NCBI GenBank assembly: GCA_003427395.1
Contig: BFEA01000063.1
Span: forward strand, 3,970,278 to 4,034,277
Direction of reading: 5' to 3'
Source of the DNA: Chara braunii
Lineage: Eukaryota > Streptophyta > Charophyceae > Charales > Characeae
DNA length: 64,000 nt
In this document: in pieces, positions 35,386-46,859 of the stretch
How the letters are laid out: each line of letters starts with the position of its first letter
How positions within the stretch are numbered: position 1 is the stretch's first letter
Notes under the pieces: generated by a model
Database searches by the model: none
The model's input: the letters and a program-made list of their open reading frames with translations, nothing else
Told to the model about the DNA's origin: nothing
Position numbers and translations under genes: made by a program

Positions 35386-36286
35386 GGCACGAATACCCTT
35401 ACAAGGGTATTTGTGCGTATTTGTTTGTCTCCCATGAGACGAATGTTTCATGATATTTGAGAGAGTAACACATCTTTGCGAGACCCGCAACCAACTCTCA
35501 AAAGTCGGAATGGCGAGGGCACATATGGTTATATGAGAGAATGTGTGAGCGTGCACTTTGGTGGCACGCACGGTTTTAGGCAGGCGTTATTTAGTGAGCT
35601 GATGTTGTAATTGACGACCTCACCCAATAGCGCGAGCTAGAGAAAGGTTTAAAGTGTTTAATTAGTATCTCGCTCGTACTGACTGCGCGCGCATAAACAA
35701 TGATGGAATTACAGTCAACGTCGAGGTTAACTATTGAAACCGTAGTCAAGAGGTGAATTTTGTTGACTTACTGGAAGGCAACGTTCAGATCCACATAGTG
35801 TGAGGTGCAATAAGTACTTAGGTTGACCATGTTTTGGTCGACAGTAAAATACCCTTACAAGGGTATTTGTGCGTATTTTTGCGTCTCCCACGAGACACAT
35901 CTTTGATGATATTTGAGAGAGTAATATATCTTTGCGCAACCTTCTACCAATTCTCAGAAGTTGGAATGACGAGGGTGCATATGGTTAGATAAAAGAGTGT
36001 ATGGGCATGCACTTTGGGGGCACGCGTGGTTTTAGGTAGACGTCTGGTTATTGAGTGACTTGATGTTGTAATTGACGACCTCATCCAATAGCGTGAGCAA
36101 GTATCTCGCTCGCACTAACTGAGCGCGCATAGACACTGATGGAATTATGGTCGATGTCAAGGTTAACTATTGAAACCGTAGTCAGAGGTGAATTTTGTTG
36201 ACTTACTGAAAGGCGGCGTTTGGGTCCCCATAGTGTGAGGTGCGCTAAATACTAAGGTTGACCATGTTTTGGTCGGCAGTAGAAAC
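35386..36286. repeat. 0.45-kb tandem duplication carrying a palindrome
   Basis: Unit 1 (about 35386-35841) and unit 2 (about 35842-36280) align throughout, for example TGATGTTGTAATTGACGACC and GGTTAACTATTGAAACCGTA. Each begins with the palindrome AATACCCTTACAAGGGTATT (35392, 35848). The sequence that would lead into a third palindrome (GGTCGGCAGTA, 36271) is cut off, and the psaB insert begins within about 15 bp. Confidence 0.9.
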
Positions 36287-36293
36287 CACCAAC

Positions 36294-36530
36294 GAACTAT
36301 AACCGAATTCCTTTTTATCTGGCATGAGTTTTGATCCACGAGCATCTAAAGCACCTTTTACTAAAATTAAAGTGGTAGTATGTAAGCCTAAAGTTATTGC
36401 ATGGTGGAGTAAGAAATCATCAGGTCCAATTGTTAAAAATAACGAGTTATTACCATTATTAATAGCATCTAACCATCTAGGCAACCAAACATTTGCACGT
36501 GCATTTAAAGCAGGGCTTTGATTAGAAGCC
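36294..36530 (-). pseudogene. psaB: Plastid psaB fragment in nuclear-type DNA (NUPT)
   Basis: Minus-strand translation gives an uninterrupted run from about 36510 that matches PsaB of photosystem I. Recognisable pieces are [49 protein letters not shown] and [12 protein letters not shown]. PsaB is a plastid-encoded thylakoid core subunit of about 735 residues. Only some 70 residues are present, without start or end, so it cannot work here. The reading frame is intact, but several residues differ from the highly conserved family (Arg for Gly before WLD, Asp for Gly in GPGDF, Thr for Ala in HHAIA). This suggests decay without frameshift after transfer. Homology stops sharply at about 36294 where tandem-repeat sequence starts. 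The other end is near 36530. Confidence 0.88.
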
Positions 36531-38030
36531 TTCGGAAGGTTGGCATTGCAGGATATGGTATAAGTAAAGGTCGGGGTTTCCTAACGCTGAGGTAGTGAAA
36601 GTGTCGCCTTTTTCGAGGGAGTAGCGGATTGGGGGAGTAAGAATCTTTGGCAGGCTGTGTCATTGGGACATGTGCGAGGCGACTGTGCGTAAGGTCGGTC
36701 CCTCAAAGTGGCAAGTGTGGGTGTGTACTGATTGTAGGAGTGACTGGTAGGCCAAGGCGCGACCTTTAGAACAAGTTCGACAAGACTACACTCAGGGCGG
36801 ATATATCATATAATGAAATTCGCACCTGTTATAACCAGCCATGAGCCTAGCACCGATTACGATATTCAACTTCCAGCCTACAGATACGAGAATCGATGCC
36901 AATTGCCATCGACGATGGAGCGGAGCGAGATTGAAGGGAGCCAAAGGGTTGAGGGTCCTTTGGACTATCCCCCTTAGCTTTTGCAGTCGAGCCCGATCAC
37001 GGGCTTGACTGGTAGGACCGAGGCGGTGTACCAACGAGTTCCTCTCTTCCCCCTCCCCTTTTACCTTCTTTTTCTTTATTTTATTTTTATCTTCATTATT
37101 ATTACAATTCCGTTTCGGGCTGGGACTGGTACAGGTGCCGGGATCGGCCGCGAAACCAGTGAGCCTAGTTAAGTTGATACACCCATAAGTTGTTGAAATA
37201 CATACCTTAGTTCGGACTCCACTCGAAGCAAATGAGTGAAATACTACTGTTCTGGATTACGAGGGACTGTCCGGACCTACGATGATATCTTGGGGTTGTT
37301 GCCTCATTTTAAGTCCTTCGGGACATCCATTAAAACTAATATGATACAAAGGAGGCTAGTGTGGCCCATGATCTCATACTTTAAGACAATCGACGAAGCT
37401 GGTATAATACAGGGAGGGCGACCGAATTTGACCATGATAGCAAACAAATATACTTAGGAAAGTGTTGATGTGAACGCGTACCTGTAAGACTTGTGGCTTT
37501 TCAATTCTCTCAGACTAAGATCATGCCAATGACAGAGGACTGAGGGAAACTCGACTACTCAAAGTCGTGTCCAACAACACTTTGGGACTCGTTTACATGC
37601 TTTCGATTATGAAAGCGTTGTCAGATCAGTCAATGGTAAGGATGGAAAGAAAGTGAGAAGAAAGATGCCAACGAAGTTGACGAAGATGACGAAGGAGCAA
37701 ACCGGGAAACTGCCTAAGGAGAAGTAGAACACCCATCTGTTTGGTGTGGATGGAGCAGGCCTTGCATTCTCCTGCTTTGTAGTTTGAGCGAATTTGGATC
37801 GGGTGACGCTGAACGAGCTAAGATAGACAAAGAGGATTGGAGAATTTAAAGACGGAGGACGTGTAGAGGAAGTTGAAGTGAAAAGCAAAGGAGGTGAGGG
37901 AGATATGAGCAAGCGCATGCGAAAGGATGTGAAGAAGGGGGCGAGAGCGATAAGAGGAGAGGAAAAGATCAAGGTGTGTACCCGAGCACAATAACAGATC
38001 GAGGGACAGCCGCGTGAGTAACAGGTGTAT

Positions 38031-39002
38031 CTTCCTATGTTCTAGCGGAAGATTCACTCGCATTTTCACATAATAAGGGAGCAGCATCGGGAATCCCGCT
38101 GGTGGTGGTGCTACTAGTCGTCGAGATTCCGTTGGTGATCGTGCTGCTACTCATGTTCGCCGTCACAAAGTTTTTCGTAGTCCCCACACTGTTTATCATG
38201 CTCCTCGAATTCGACTTAGAGGTCGTGTTTGTTGTGTTCGTGCTCGTCTTGGTTACCGTTCTCATTGTCCTCTTTTGGGCGCCATGATCTTTTGTTCGGT
38301 AGTATGGCAGTGTATCTTCCAGTGAGAGAAACAAGAGTGGGGGAAAGGAAGCAAAACGAGATCTAGGGGGAGTAAGGTGAAGAAGAGAGCGAGAAGGGGC
38401 ACATGCTTACCTAGGTATTAAGTAAGGGGATCATGTATCTTTCCATATTCTCGTGAAAGGTTCATTCTCATTTTGTTGAGGACGAGCGCAGTAGCGGACA
38501 ACTATAACAGTGTTTATCTCCCCCCATTTAGGGGAAGATTCAATCTCATTTCACACCAATGTTGGATCGTACAGGCGGGCATTGAAAGGAGCAGGTGCAC
38601 CTAGAGGCTGCAGAGAAAGAGAAAGAGAGAAGAGGTTTGAATACTTACCTTATCAGAGGCGACAAAGGATGCATCCTTCCATGTTCCAACGGAAGATTCA
38701 TACTCTGAATTGTTGTGCATTTTTCAGTGTTTTGGCCCAAGATTCATTCTCATTTTTTACATTTGGTGGACACGGAAGCGGGGCATGTTGTTGCCATCTT
38801 CATTCCTGTGGCTGGTGATTGCGATCTCGAAGGGTCCGTCTTTTGACTTGTTGTTGCCCCTGCTGCAGTGTGGTCACCTTGATCCCAATTTTGCTCCTCG
38901 CAGTGGCTGCATGAGCTAGCAGGAGGTTCATCCTCATGTTTGTACAAGTTGATCTCGTAGGGTCCGTACCAGGCCAAACTCTAGTGACAAATTCAATCTC
39001 AT
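38031..39002 (-). repeat. Cluster of 35-bp modules with splice-donor-like strings
   Basis: Minus-strand copies at 38974-39002, 38913-38940, 38734-38756, 38675-38707, 38518-38552, 38439-38474 and 38031-38066 share a core close to ATGAGAATGAAYCTTYC, usually followed by CTAGAAYATGG. Two of them are followed within 25-45 bases by AG/GTAAGT-type donors (38648, 38411). Several copies read in frame as MRMNLPLEH-like peptides, so repeated short exons are possible. A repetitive-element fragment is equally possible. Confidence 0.6.
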
Positions 39003-39218
39003 AAGTTGAAGTTGTGGTCGTGTCCAGCATTGTCGGAATAACTTGCCTCCTTCATGCATGCGGTTTTCGTTGCAGTTGCACGACCTCTCTCTCCTTCGTC
39101 ACGACTTTCCTTTTGTTGGATCGTGGTCCTCGTCATCATCATGCACGTGGGGTGAGTAAGGGTTGCAAAGCAAGAAAAAACATCCACGTCGAACAGAGAG
39201 AGAGACACAGCCCCCTTC

Positions 39219-39263
39219 AATAGGACAAGTTCCCACGAGGCACAACTTATCTTCCCTAAGGGG
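39219..39263 (-). repeat. Short match to the donor end of the 202-bp intron-like segment
   Basis: GGCACAACTTATCTTCCCTA on plus resembles 33311-33330. On minus the donor string reads GATAAGTTGTGCC instead of GTAAGTTGTGCC, and the match includes the preceding TTAGGGAAG. Confidence 0.55.
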
Positions 39264-40287
39264 TTGTTACCACCCTTAGGGGCGTATCCTTACTGAGCTA
39301 CTGACCCACGTACGAAAGTTTTTAGATACAATTGCATAGGTAGGTCAGTCAAGGGTGTTTGATCGTTTCGCTGTTGTTTAGGTACGCATGGTTAAAATGT
39401 CATCTGACCCCGAACGTCATTCATTCCCTAGGGCGTTGATGTCCTAAGTACGTAGAAGACGTCGGTCGACTAGGACGGTCCCAACCAAGCATAAAACCCA
39501 TAAGAAATCCTGGTCCCTTTGCCACGATTCAAAATAAAATTATCATGATAATTAAACTTTACCTACATTGAAATAGATCGGCTTTGATACACGGAAAGAA
39601 AGTCTTTACAACTATCGCATATGCGTATTATGGGCAAGTAGTATTTCCAGGAACATGCAGTCCCTAAGAAAAATCAATACACTTATATTCAATTCTTCGA
39701 TATTGGCTTAGGCACGTTGGGAAAAACGTCAAGCCCACGCGGATTCGACCTAGAGGGTAACCCGCAAATAGACGAGTTGGGAAGCGTTTTGAAAAATCTT
39801 AACGTATGATCTATGGGTAGACCTGTCGACATGTTTCGACAACATCCTGTTCATTGTGGGGGAAGCGTACAGACATGAACCATACGTCTGTACGTTGTAT
39901 TCTTTGAGCCATGCCTCAAACGTCTTGCACATCTGGGGTACATTCGCAGAGTGTGGGTTGACTAACTACTAATGTCAGGTAATTGAACTCAAAAGTACAC
40001 TTTGTCTATTCGTTTCGGGTTCACGTTTTTTATAACGTGGACCTTCCCCACGAGAGTGACGCCTACATGTGTTCCACTCTAAAACCACATTGGATTGGAT
40101 TTCTTAAACCACCCCTAGCTCCGACCCTGTTTTTGCCGACCCTAAATTTCGCTGCGCACCAAGTTTTGTCGAGCCTAAGTTCCATTGCATTTTTTTTTCT
40201 GGTACTCTTGCAAAAAACAAAGAAACTCTGGCAGCTTCATCACGACTTTCACTGAATAAATACGAGAAACACGAACAGGAAACCAAC

Positions 40288-40770
40288 CACACTATGGATA
40301 TGATTGCGGTCGAATACAGACTCTCCAGTATGTGTGAAAGTATGTCCATCTATGAGGGTGTTACAGAGGCACAAACATCACGACAACTACTTTCAATTTT
40401 GAAAAAAACAAAAAAAATAGAAGGACCGCGCAATGGACGTGATTGCAGCCAGATACATAATCTGGAGTGTGCAGTGTGTCATATTGTGCCCTCAATGGGG
40501 GCTTTACAGACGCGCGGACATCACGACAGCTACTTTCAGTTTTCGAAAAAATAAAAAAATAAAAGGACTGCGCTAAGGACGTGATTGCAGCCAGATACAA
40601 AATCTAGAGTGTGTGTCATAGAGTGCCCCCAGTCGGGGCTATAGAGAGGCGCGGGCATCACGACAACTACTTTCAGTTTTAGCAAAAACAAAAAAATGAA
40701 AGGACCACACTATGGATGTGATTGCAGGTATAAAACCAGGAGTGTGTGTGGCTCAATGCCCTCTGTGCAT
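40288..40770. repeat. About 140-bp tandem repeat, four copies
   Basis: The string GGAYGTGATTGC occurs at about 40294, 40434, 40577 and 40713. Between copies lie shared parts such as CATCACGACAACTACTTTCA and an A-rich stretch. Confidence 0.92.
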
Positions 40771-40954
40771 GAGTTGTCAACAATCCGTGGAAAGCGTCCT
40801 GCCTCTCTGGTAGGGCAGTACAAATAAAAGAGAAAAAAATAAAAATAAAAAAATTGAAACTAGCTATTATTGTGGTCACATACATGTCTGGAAACTCTTA
40901 TATAAGCACACCTTGTTCCCAATCTTCCTCGACCTTGTTCGTCTGTACACAATT

Positions 40955-40956
<2 letters not shown>

Positions 40957-40989
<33 letters not shown>
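40957..40989. repeat. (ATT)n microsatellite
   Basis: A run of about 11 ATT units. Confidence 0.97.
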
Positions 40990-40990
<1 letters not shown>

Positions 40991-42965
40991 TTATTTTTTT
41001 GCAAGAGGACCCACAATGTACAAACACTTCTTTTCTCCCAAGCCTTACCGGAACCCCCAAAAAATGCGGTGTGACGTATATTCCCGTTTTCCCAAGGCTC
41101 AGAAAGGTAGTGGTGGTTTACTGCATCAGTTCCCCGTATCGACGGTGATACATACGACGGTATCCCTTAAGGGTTGCTAAATTAACCTTTTTTTTACTCG
41201 AGATTAGAGAAAAGTGGATGCCTCCCTTAGTCGTCACACACACAACCTTTTAGGAAGTGGTATGAGGTACTCGCTGGAGCACAAGACTAAAATTTCAGAA
41301 GTCGAGCTGTCTTCACAAAACCAACATAGTACCCCTCCGTCGAATGGTCTATTACTATGAGTCGATAACAGGGTTAGCTCCTAAAGCAACGAACTGCCGC
41401 CCCAGATGCTTCCTAGAGATAGGGTGATTCTTAGACTACGAGTGAAATTTTTCATCCTTCCCTCCCTCACAAATTCAATGGAGGTAGAGAACAAAAATCA
41501 TTTAGACGAGAATAGGTTGATGAGTCGTTCGGGATAGAGCGGATAAACCTCATGATGAAAATTAAGTTCAGACCAACTCTCTTCCCTCGTTGTCGAGGGA
41601 GTTCGTTTTTTCGATGATTCGTTCAATCCAACTTACACTAAGCCTAGCTCTTCAAAACATCAATGGGCAAGAATGAAGACAATAATTGTTAATTTGAGAT
41701 ATCAAAACCATGCAGATAAGTCCCCTTCCTTACAATCCTTTTTCATACCTGCCCATCCATTCAATAAAAAATCAAAAGAATCATCCACAGCCTGCTTTCC
41801 TCAACCATACATTTTTCATTCGCACAGAAAAAAACATTTCCTTTACCTTTTCAAATAACATTTCATGAACAGTGTCAAGCAAGTATGGGTTCACACAGGT
41901 GTGAAGAGAGTTTGAGTCAAACCGACCGACCTTGAGTGATTGAAGAACAACGTTGATGTCCCTAATCAAGTAGAAGTATAGTCGTCGCAGACGTCAAAGA
42001 CATCTGACCCATAACTCACTTCATTATTGCCTCACGATCGAAAGATAATTCACCTCTCCCTTAACAAACCCAAACAGGTAGAGGTTGGGTCTAACGAAAA
42101 GACATAAGTGAGATACCCCTCATACAAGGTGGTCCAAAAGTAAGTCTCATGTGGTCTCAGTGTCCCAAATGGTCCCAATGCACTCCGAGCTGCATCACAA
42201 CCTCCAAGGACTGTCCCAAATTAATCCGTAGGTCTCAGACTGCTCCAATGACCGCGTTCTGCATAAGGTAGTCTCAAATGTGGGAACAACAAGCCACCCG
42301 TGTCCAAAGAATCACGAGCCCCAAGCTTGTTCCAATTGGTCACGAGTGGTCCCACGTGGTTTCACATTATTGGCCAGAACACCGAAGAGTCCTAACCGTC
42401 GAAACGGCTCACGCTGTGCATTTCAAAAATATAACGACGGTCTCGAATTTCTGAAACCATAAGTGTCACACAATCCAGAGACTATTGCCTCGCCCACACG
42501 AGTTCAACCAAGCTCAAGTTTCACGAAGTGGTCCCAACAATCTCACTGGTCTTGCATATCAGGGAATGTGTGTCGCACTATAGAAAAAAATCACACGTTG
42601 CAGAGTTTGAAACTACAATCGGAACCGATCTCAACGTTCTTACAAGTACTGATACCTCCCATAAACCACATCAGTCTGGTCCAATCATGACCAACGTATG
42701 TGTACTACTCCCACAAAAATGAACTATATATTTTGTCGCTCCATGCGGTCCAGATCTGGCCCCACAGTCTGAAACAATATTTGTTCTACTCCCAAACGTA
42801 GTGTGACACTCCCAAACACAACCACAACTGCACACAACATCAGAAGAAAAAAATATATCGTTCCACTGTCTTTATCGTTGTCGTTGCAACACCTCAACCA
42901 AAAAGCACAGTCAGCGTGCCGTCAGATGCACAACACCTCAAAAAAAAAAAAAAAAAAAAAAAAAA

Positions 42966-43090
42966 CGAGCAGAACAAAAAAATTCCCACAAGAAATGAAA
43001 GTTGAAAAAACATTTCATGAAAAGAAAATCCTTCATATTTATAAATTATCATTCCAATGTTCGTCTAATTATAAATTTTCCAATTTTATT
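42966..43090 (+). repeat. Partial copy of the 1.34-kb tandem unit
   Basis: AAATTCCCACAAGAAATGAA and the following bases match 14450-14530 and 15797-15880 (conserved order of TTCCCAYAAGAAAT, GATGAAAAA, AATGTTTGTC, TCTAAAATTTT-like strings). It follows a long poly(A) tract. Confidence 0.7.
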
Positions 43091-44003
43091 TGATGAGTTC
43101 CCGTTTAAATATGAATTTTCCCTTCCAACTACACCAATTGGTTCAAGATGAAATGAAAGTCTAGACGAGTTTATGAAATGTCTTCATTAAATTATCATTT
43201 TACTACAACAAATATCTTCTAATTTAAAGGGGATTAATATATTTATGAATGAAAATCTTTACATAGAATGACAGTCCTATTAAAATGTTTTATAAACTCA
43301 TCCACACTTTCATTCCATCTCTAGCATGCAGTTCAAATAAGAAGGGATACCTCATTCTTGGAATTAAAGTTTTCAACTAAGACGAAAAATTTTAAAATTG
43401 GAATGACATTTTTAAAGATGGAATAAAATTTTAAAATTTAGAATGTAATTTTACTGTATAATGATTATTTACAGATGGAATAATGATTATTTGAAGCATA
43501 ACACCTTAAAAGGTATCACTCCAAGCACGTCATCACACCGACAACATGTCTCCTCAAGATGTTTGACCATCGACAGGCTGGAAATCCGGAATCACCTCAC
43601 GAGAAATAACGTTGGCCCCGACCTCACATTAACGCTGTCGTCGACCCCACTGACGAAAAAATTGTCGTTGCTCTCATGTCAAAAGGTTGGCAACATAACC
43701 CCTCAAAATTGAGGGTGCAGCTTGCCGCGCAGTCACGACATATCACCACCACCAAGGACGTCCACAGAGACAACACTAACCTATGTTGCAACAAGGTGCT
43801 GCAAGCTATGGCCATAGTTGCCTTGGCTCCACCTCCAACTCTCTTACAGACCACTACCTCCTCCAACACACCTTCAACTGTTCTCCCCTAACAGCTCTTG
43901 TCTGCAGACCACCAAATATCTCAGTAACACCTTGCAAGTTTCTCCTCGTTGGCCGTAGCTGATCTCGAGCTCAGTCCACTCCTCAGGTCCTGAGCATAAC
44001 GTT

Positions 44004-44045
44004 GTCGAGCGCATCGGCCCCTGCACGAGCGAGGGCCCTCCCCTT
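44004..44045 (-). repeat. Short match to the acceptor end of the 202-bp intron-like segment
   Basis: GTCGAGCGCATCGGCCCCTG on plus resembles 33123-33142. On minus the terminal CTCGACAG of the putative intron reads CTCGACAA. Confidence 0.6.
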
Positions 44046-45984
44046 GGCTCAAGGTCAACCCCGCGGTTCAGGAAAACCTTCTTATTCCCCTGCGCCGCGG
44101 CTCTATACCCAGCGCATCCTTCTTTTTAGCATACTTAGGCCCTGAATCGCGCGGCTGCTAGTCATTATTTTAGGCAGAATAGGTCTAGCCTTAGTGTTTC
44201 CACGTTCGCGTGCCTCTGCAGTCTCAACAAAGCGAAGCACTTCCAGTTAGTGTTGCTATTATCGGACGTCACAGGCGTCTGAACTGAAGTTCGAAAACTT
44301 TTAGTCTCTCAGTCATAGGTCAGGTCTGAATAAACTTCTGACAACGTCAGTCTCATCAGGCTCTTCAATCCAACGAAAGAGTCGGATAGCGTCCGATGTT
44401 TAAAATCCCCGGCAAATACCCTCGTCAGGGTATTTGCTCCGACAACGTATCAAGCCCCATGGCTTACCGTACACCCATAACCTCATACTCGGCCAAGTTA
44501 CTGATCCGCTATGTTCTTGCTTGGGTTCAACCCTTCTTGAAATAATAATGGAGGTGGGACACTCAAATTGATTACATTGTTGGTCCATATGTGTCCCTGT
44601 CTGCCTCTATTTCCGTTGCTGAAGCTTGAATCACTTTGTGACTGCCACTGGTCACATTTATTTGCTTCTTCTGCTGAATTTGTGGAGTTGTAGCTCCTGT
44701 TACCTTACATTATGATTGAGTCTCATAATTTTCATCTTCAGATTTGCTTTGCCTCATGTATGTACATTCATGCCCCTCTGCAAGCTTACGCATGGTGTAA
44801 TGATAAATTAAAAATATCTCATCAGGCTTTGAAACCAAGCTATGGGGCAACTTCTTTTTAAAATGGGAGGCTGACTCATTCCTTATGGGTTTGGGCCCAT
44901 AAACTCTCATTGGGCTTTAATATAAGGTGAATAAGTCAAGCCCTTTGTCATCTAGAGAGCTGCCGATTTAGAGGCTTTATTCCCTTTAAGCCTCGGTCTG
45001 ATCTTGGAGGTAAGAGGCACAACCTGACCTTAAAAAGGTATGAGATGCACTACCTTGTTGTGGTTATGGGTTCAAGTTGAAGAATTTCCAGACACGCCCT
45101 TGCTCCACATTTTTTTTTTTTTTTAACTCGTGATCAAATATTCACCACAAGATCAAGGAAATGTATGGTGGAGATCCCACTGTTATCCCCCATATTAAAA
45201 ATGGGCAGCCAAATGGCTGCAACTAAGTTATGGATAGTCACCGACTGCCCTTTTTATGTTCGGCGCCCGTTCTGAGGGGTGCCAGTTAAGTGCCAAGGTT
45301 GAGGGAGGCGAAACAACGCGAGATAGTCACGAGCTGAAATCTCGACAGTCATAGAGGAGCTGCAAAAACTACCCTGACTTTATGATTTTTTAATAAAATA
45401 TTCATTCAATAAAAAAATATGAAAAAAAAATATATGTGTGGCATAGCTTCCCAATTACGCAAAGAAAACGTTTTAGGGTCAACAAAAAGATTTTTCACCA
45501 CCAAACAAATGTTGCCGCAAAATGAAAAATATAGGTTTTTTCAAACTCTTAATCTCGTTTATTTTTATTTTTATTTTTTCTTGCAGGCCTAAGCCAACGG
45601 CCACTTCACCCTCATGGTCCATGAGTGCAACCATGAATGGTTAAAAATATATACTCAAGATCGAATCCAAATGCACCACGGGATACTGGGGCGCTCAGAG
45701 GGTATCATTCCACATCGCACTACTCACCAAATATGAAAAATGATAATGAACTCCTCGTTGGAACATGAGAAGACACATTACCATATCCCTCCCCCTCCCC
45801 TTTTTTTTTTCCCCCTTTATTTTGCATGAACCAACGGTAATTTCACCCACGCGGTTCACCCTCAAGCTCTCAAAAATGCAGACCAGAGTTACGATTCGTG
45901 ATGGACTCGAACGATGTAAAAACTTATTTTTTTTTTATTCGTGCGTGTCACTCTTGCGTAGGTGATGTTTATTTGGTTGTTTTC

Positions 45985-46560
45985 TGATGGATCAGACATT
46001 GTTTCTAAGTAAAATAACTTGGTTGTTGTGCTTATCTTTTAGGACTTGCCTGGTTGAAAAGTTCAATCTCTTGTTTCATTTTAAGGGATAATTTTTAATG
46101 AAAGGCTAAGTAATGTTTCTAAGCATAATGGTTTGGTCTGAACCCACACACATAAGTAGAAACTGAGTATAATAGGAAATACTTTATCTATATTTGGTTG
46201 TGAACTGGCAACTGGGCATTGTTTCTGAGCAGAATGACCTAACATTAAGCCATATCACTACGAAGAGAAGAAAAAATACAAAGTATAACTTAAAGTAATT
46301 TGGACAAGTCGAGAATTGTTTCTAAGCAGAATGACTCAGTCCATTGCCCATATTTTCCTTTCTTTTGAGAACAAGTAAAAAAATATTGAACTTTGGATAT
46401 CAAACAGTTTAGAGCGACTAGACATTGTTTCTAAACGGAATTGTATGGTAATACGCCCAAAAAAGAAAAAAGTTGTTGTGCAACATGTTCGCGTATATCA
46501 TAAGGCATGCTAGGCATTGTTTTTAAGCAAAATGGTCTAGCACCATGCAATATGTAAGTT
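45985..46560. repeat. About 105-bp diverged tandem array, six copies
   Basis: The core TTGTTTCTAAGCAGAATG, with variants, recurs at about 45999, 46113, 46219, 46315, 46423 and 46516. Confidence 0.8.
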
Positions 46561-46859
46561 GGGTACAAAGAGATAAATCATCTGAGAGTTTGATTAACTA
46601 CTTTACGATGAATTTGTTTGGGAATGAGTGAAAGTATTTACCATTGTGGTTTGGACTTGCATGTGGACGAGTGAGAGTTTTACTTAGTCCGAGTTTCAAT
46701 TTGACAGGTAGTTGCTTTAGATATTCGCCATGTGCTAGAGCTATAGGAGTTAGTTCAATTTAAAATTTATGCATTTTCTGAACTAACGTTTTCTTGCTTG
46801 GATTAATTCTCGTTTTTTTTTTTGGTCATTTGTTGTACTTGGCTTTGTATAAATCTTGG

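Larger units (their letters stand above)
36531..40287. other. No intact gene seen; repeated 35-bp modules
   Basis: Mixed DNA without a recognised gene. Open frames at 36792-37034 (minus), 37607-37972 (minus) and 38035-38334 (minus, Ser/Thr-rich) carry no motif. The 38.0-39.0 kb part holds at least seven copies of a dispersed module, listed separately. Confidence 0.5.
40990..45984. other. No gene recognised
   Basis: About 5 kb of mixed DNA. It contains a poly(A) run (42942-42964) and a third, partial copy of the 14.45-14.55 kb repeat (42966-43090). It also holds an imperfect inverted repeat (about 43148-43180 with 43281-43318) and a palindrome at 44412-44437. A minus-strand open frame at 44710-44910, and the frame that follows it at 44400-44588, might be gag-like remnants, but no zinc knuckle or other diagnostic motif is visible. 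Confidence 0.5.

Noticed and set aside
41515-41552. TTGATGAGTCG...CGGATAAACC resembling a hammerhead core
   Set aside because: Helix II pairs poorly, GAAA is ATAAA, and flanking helices are absent.
44330-44400. Minus-strand CTGATGAGACTGACG...GTCAGAAG resembling a second hammerhead
   Set aside because: The required GAAA after helix II reads AAG, and no helix III or I partners are found.
44400-44910. Possible copia-type gag remnant on minus
   Set aside because: No zinc knuckle or other diagnostic motif; similarity is only an impression.
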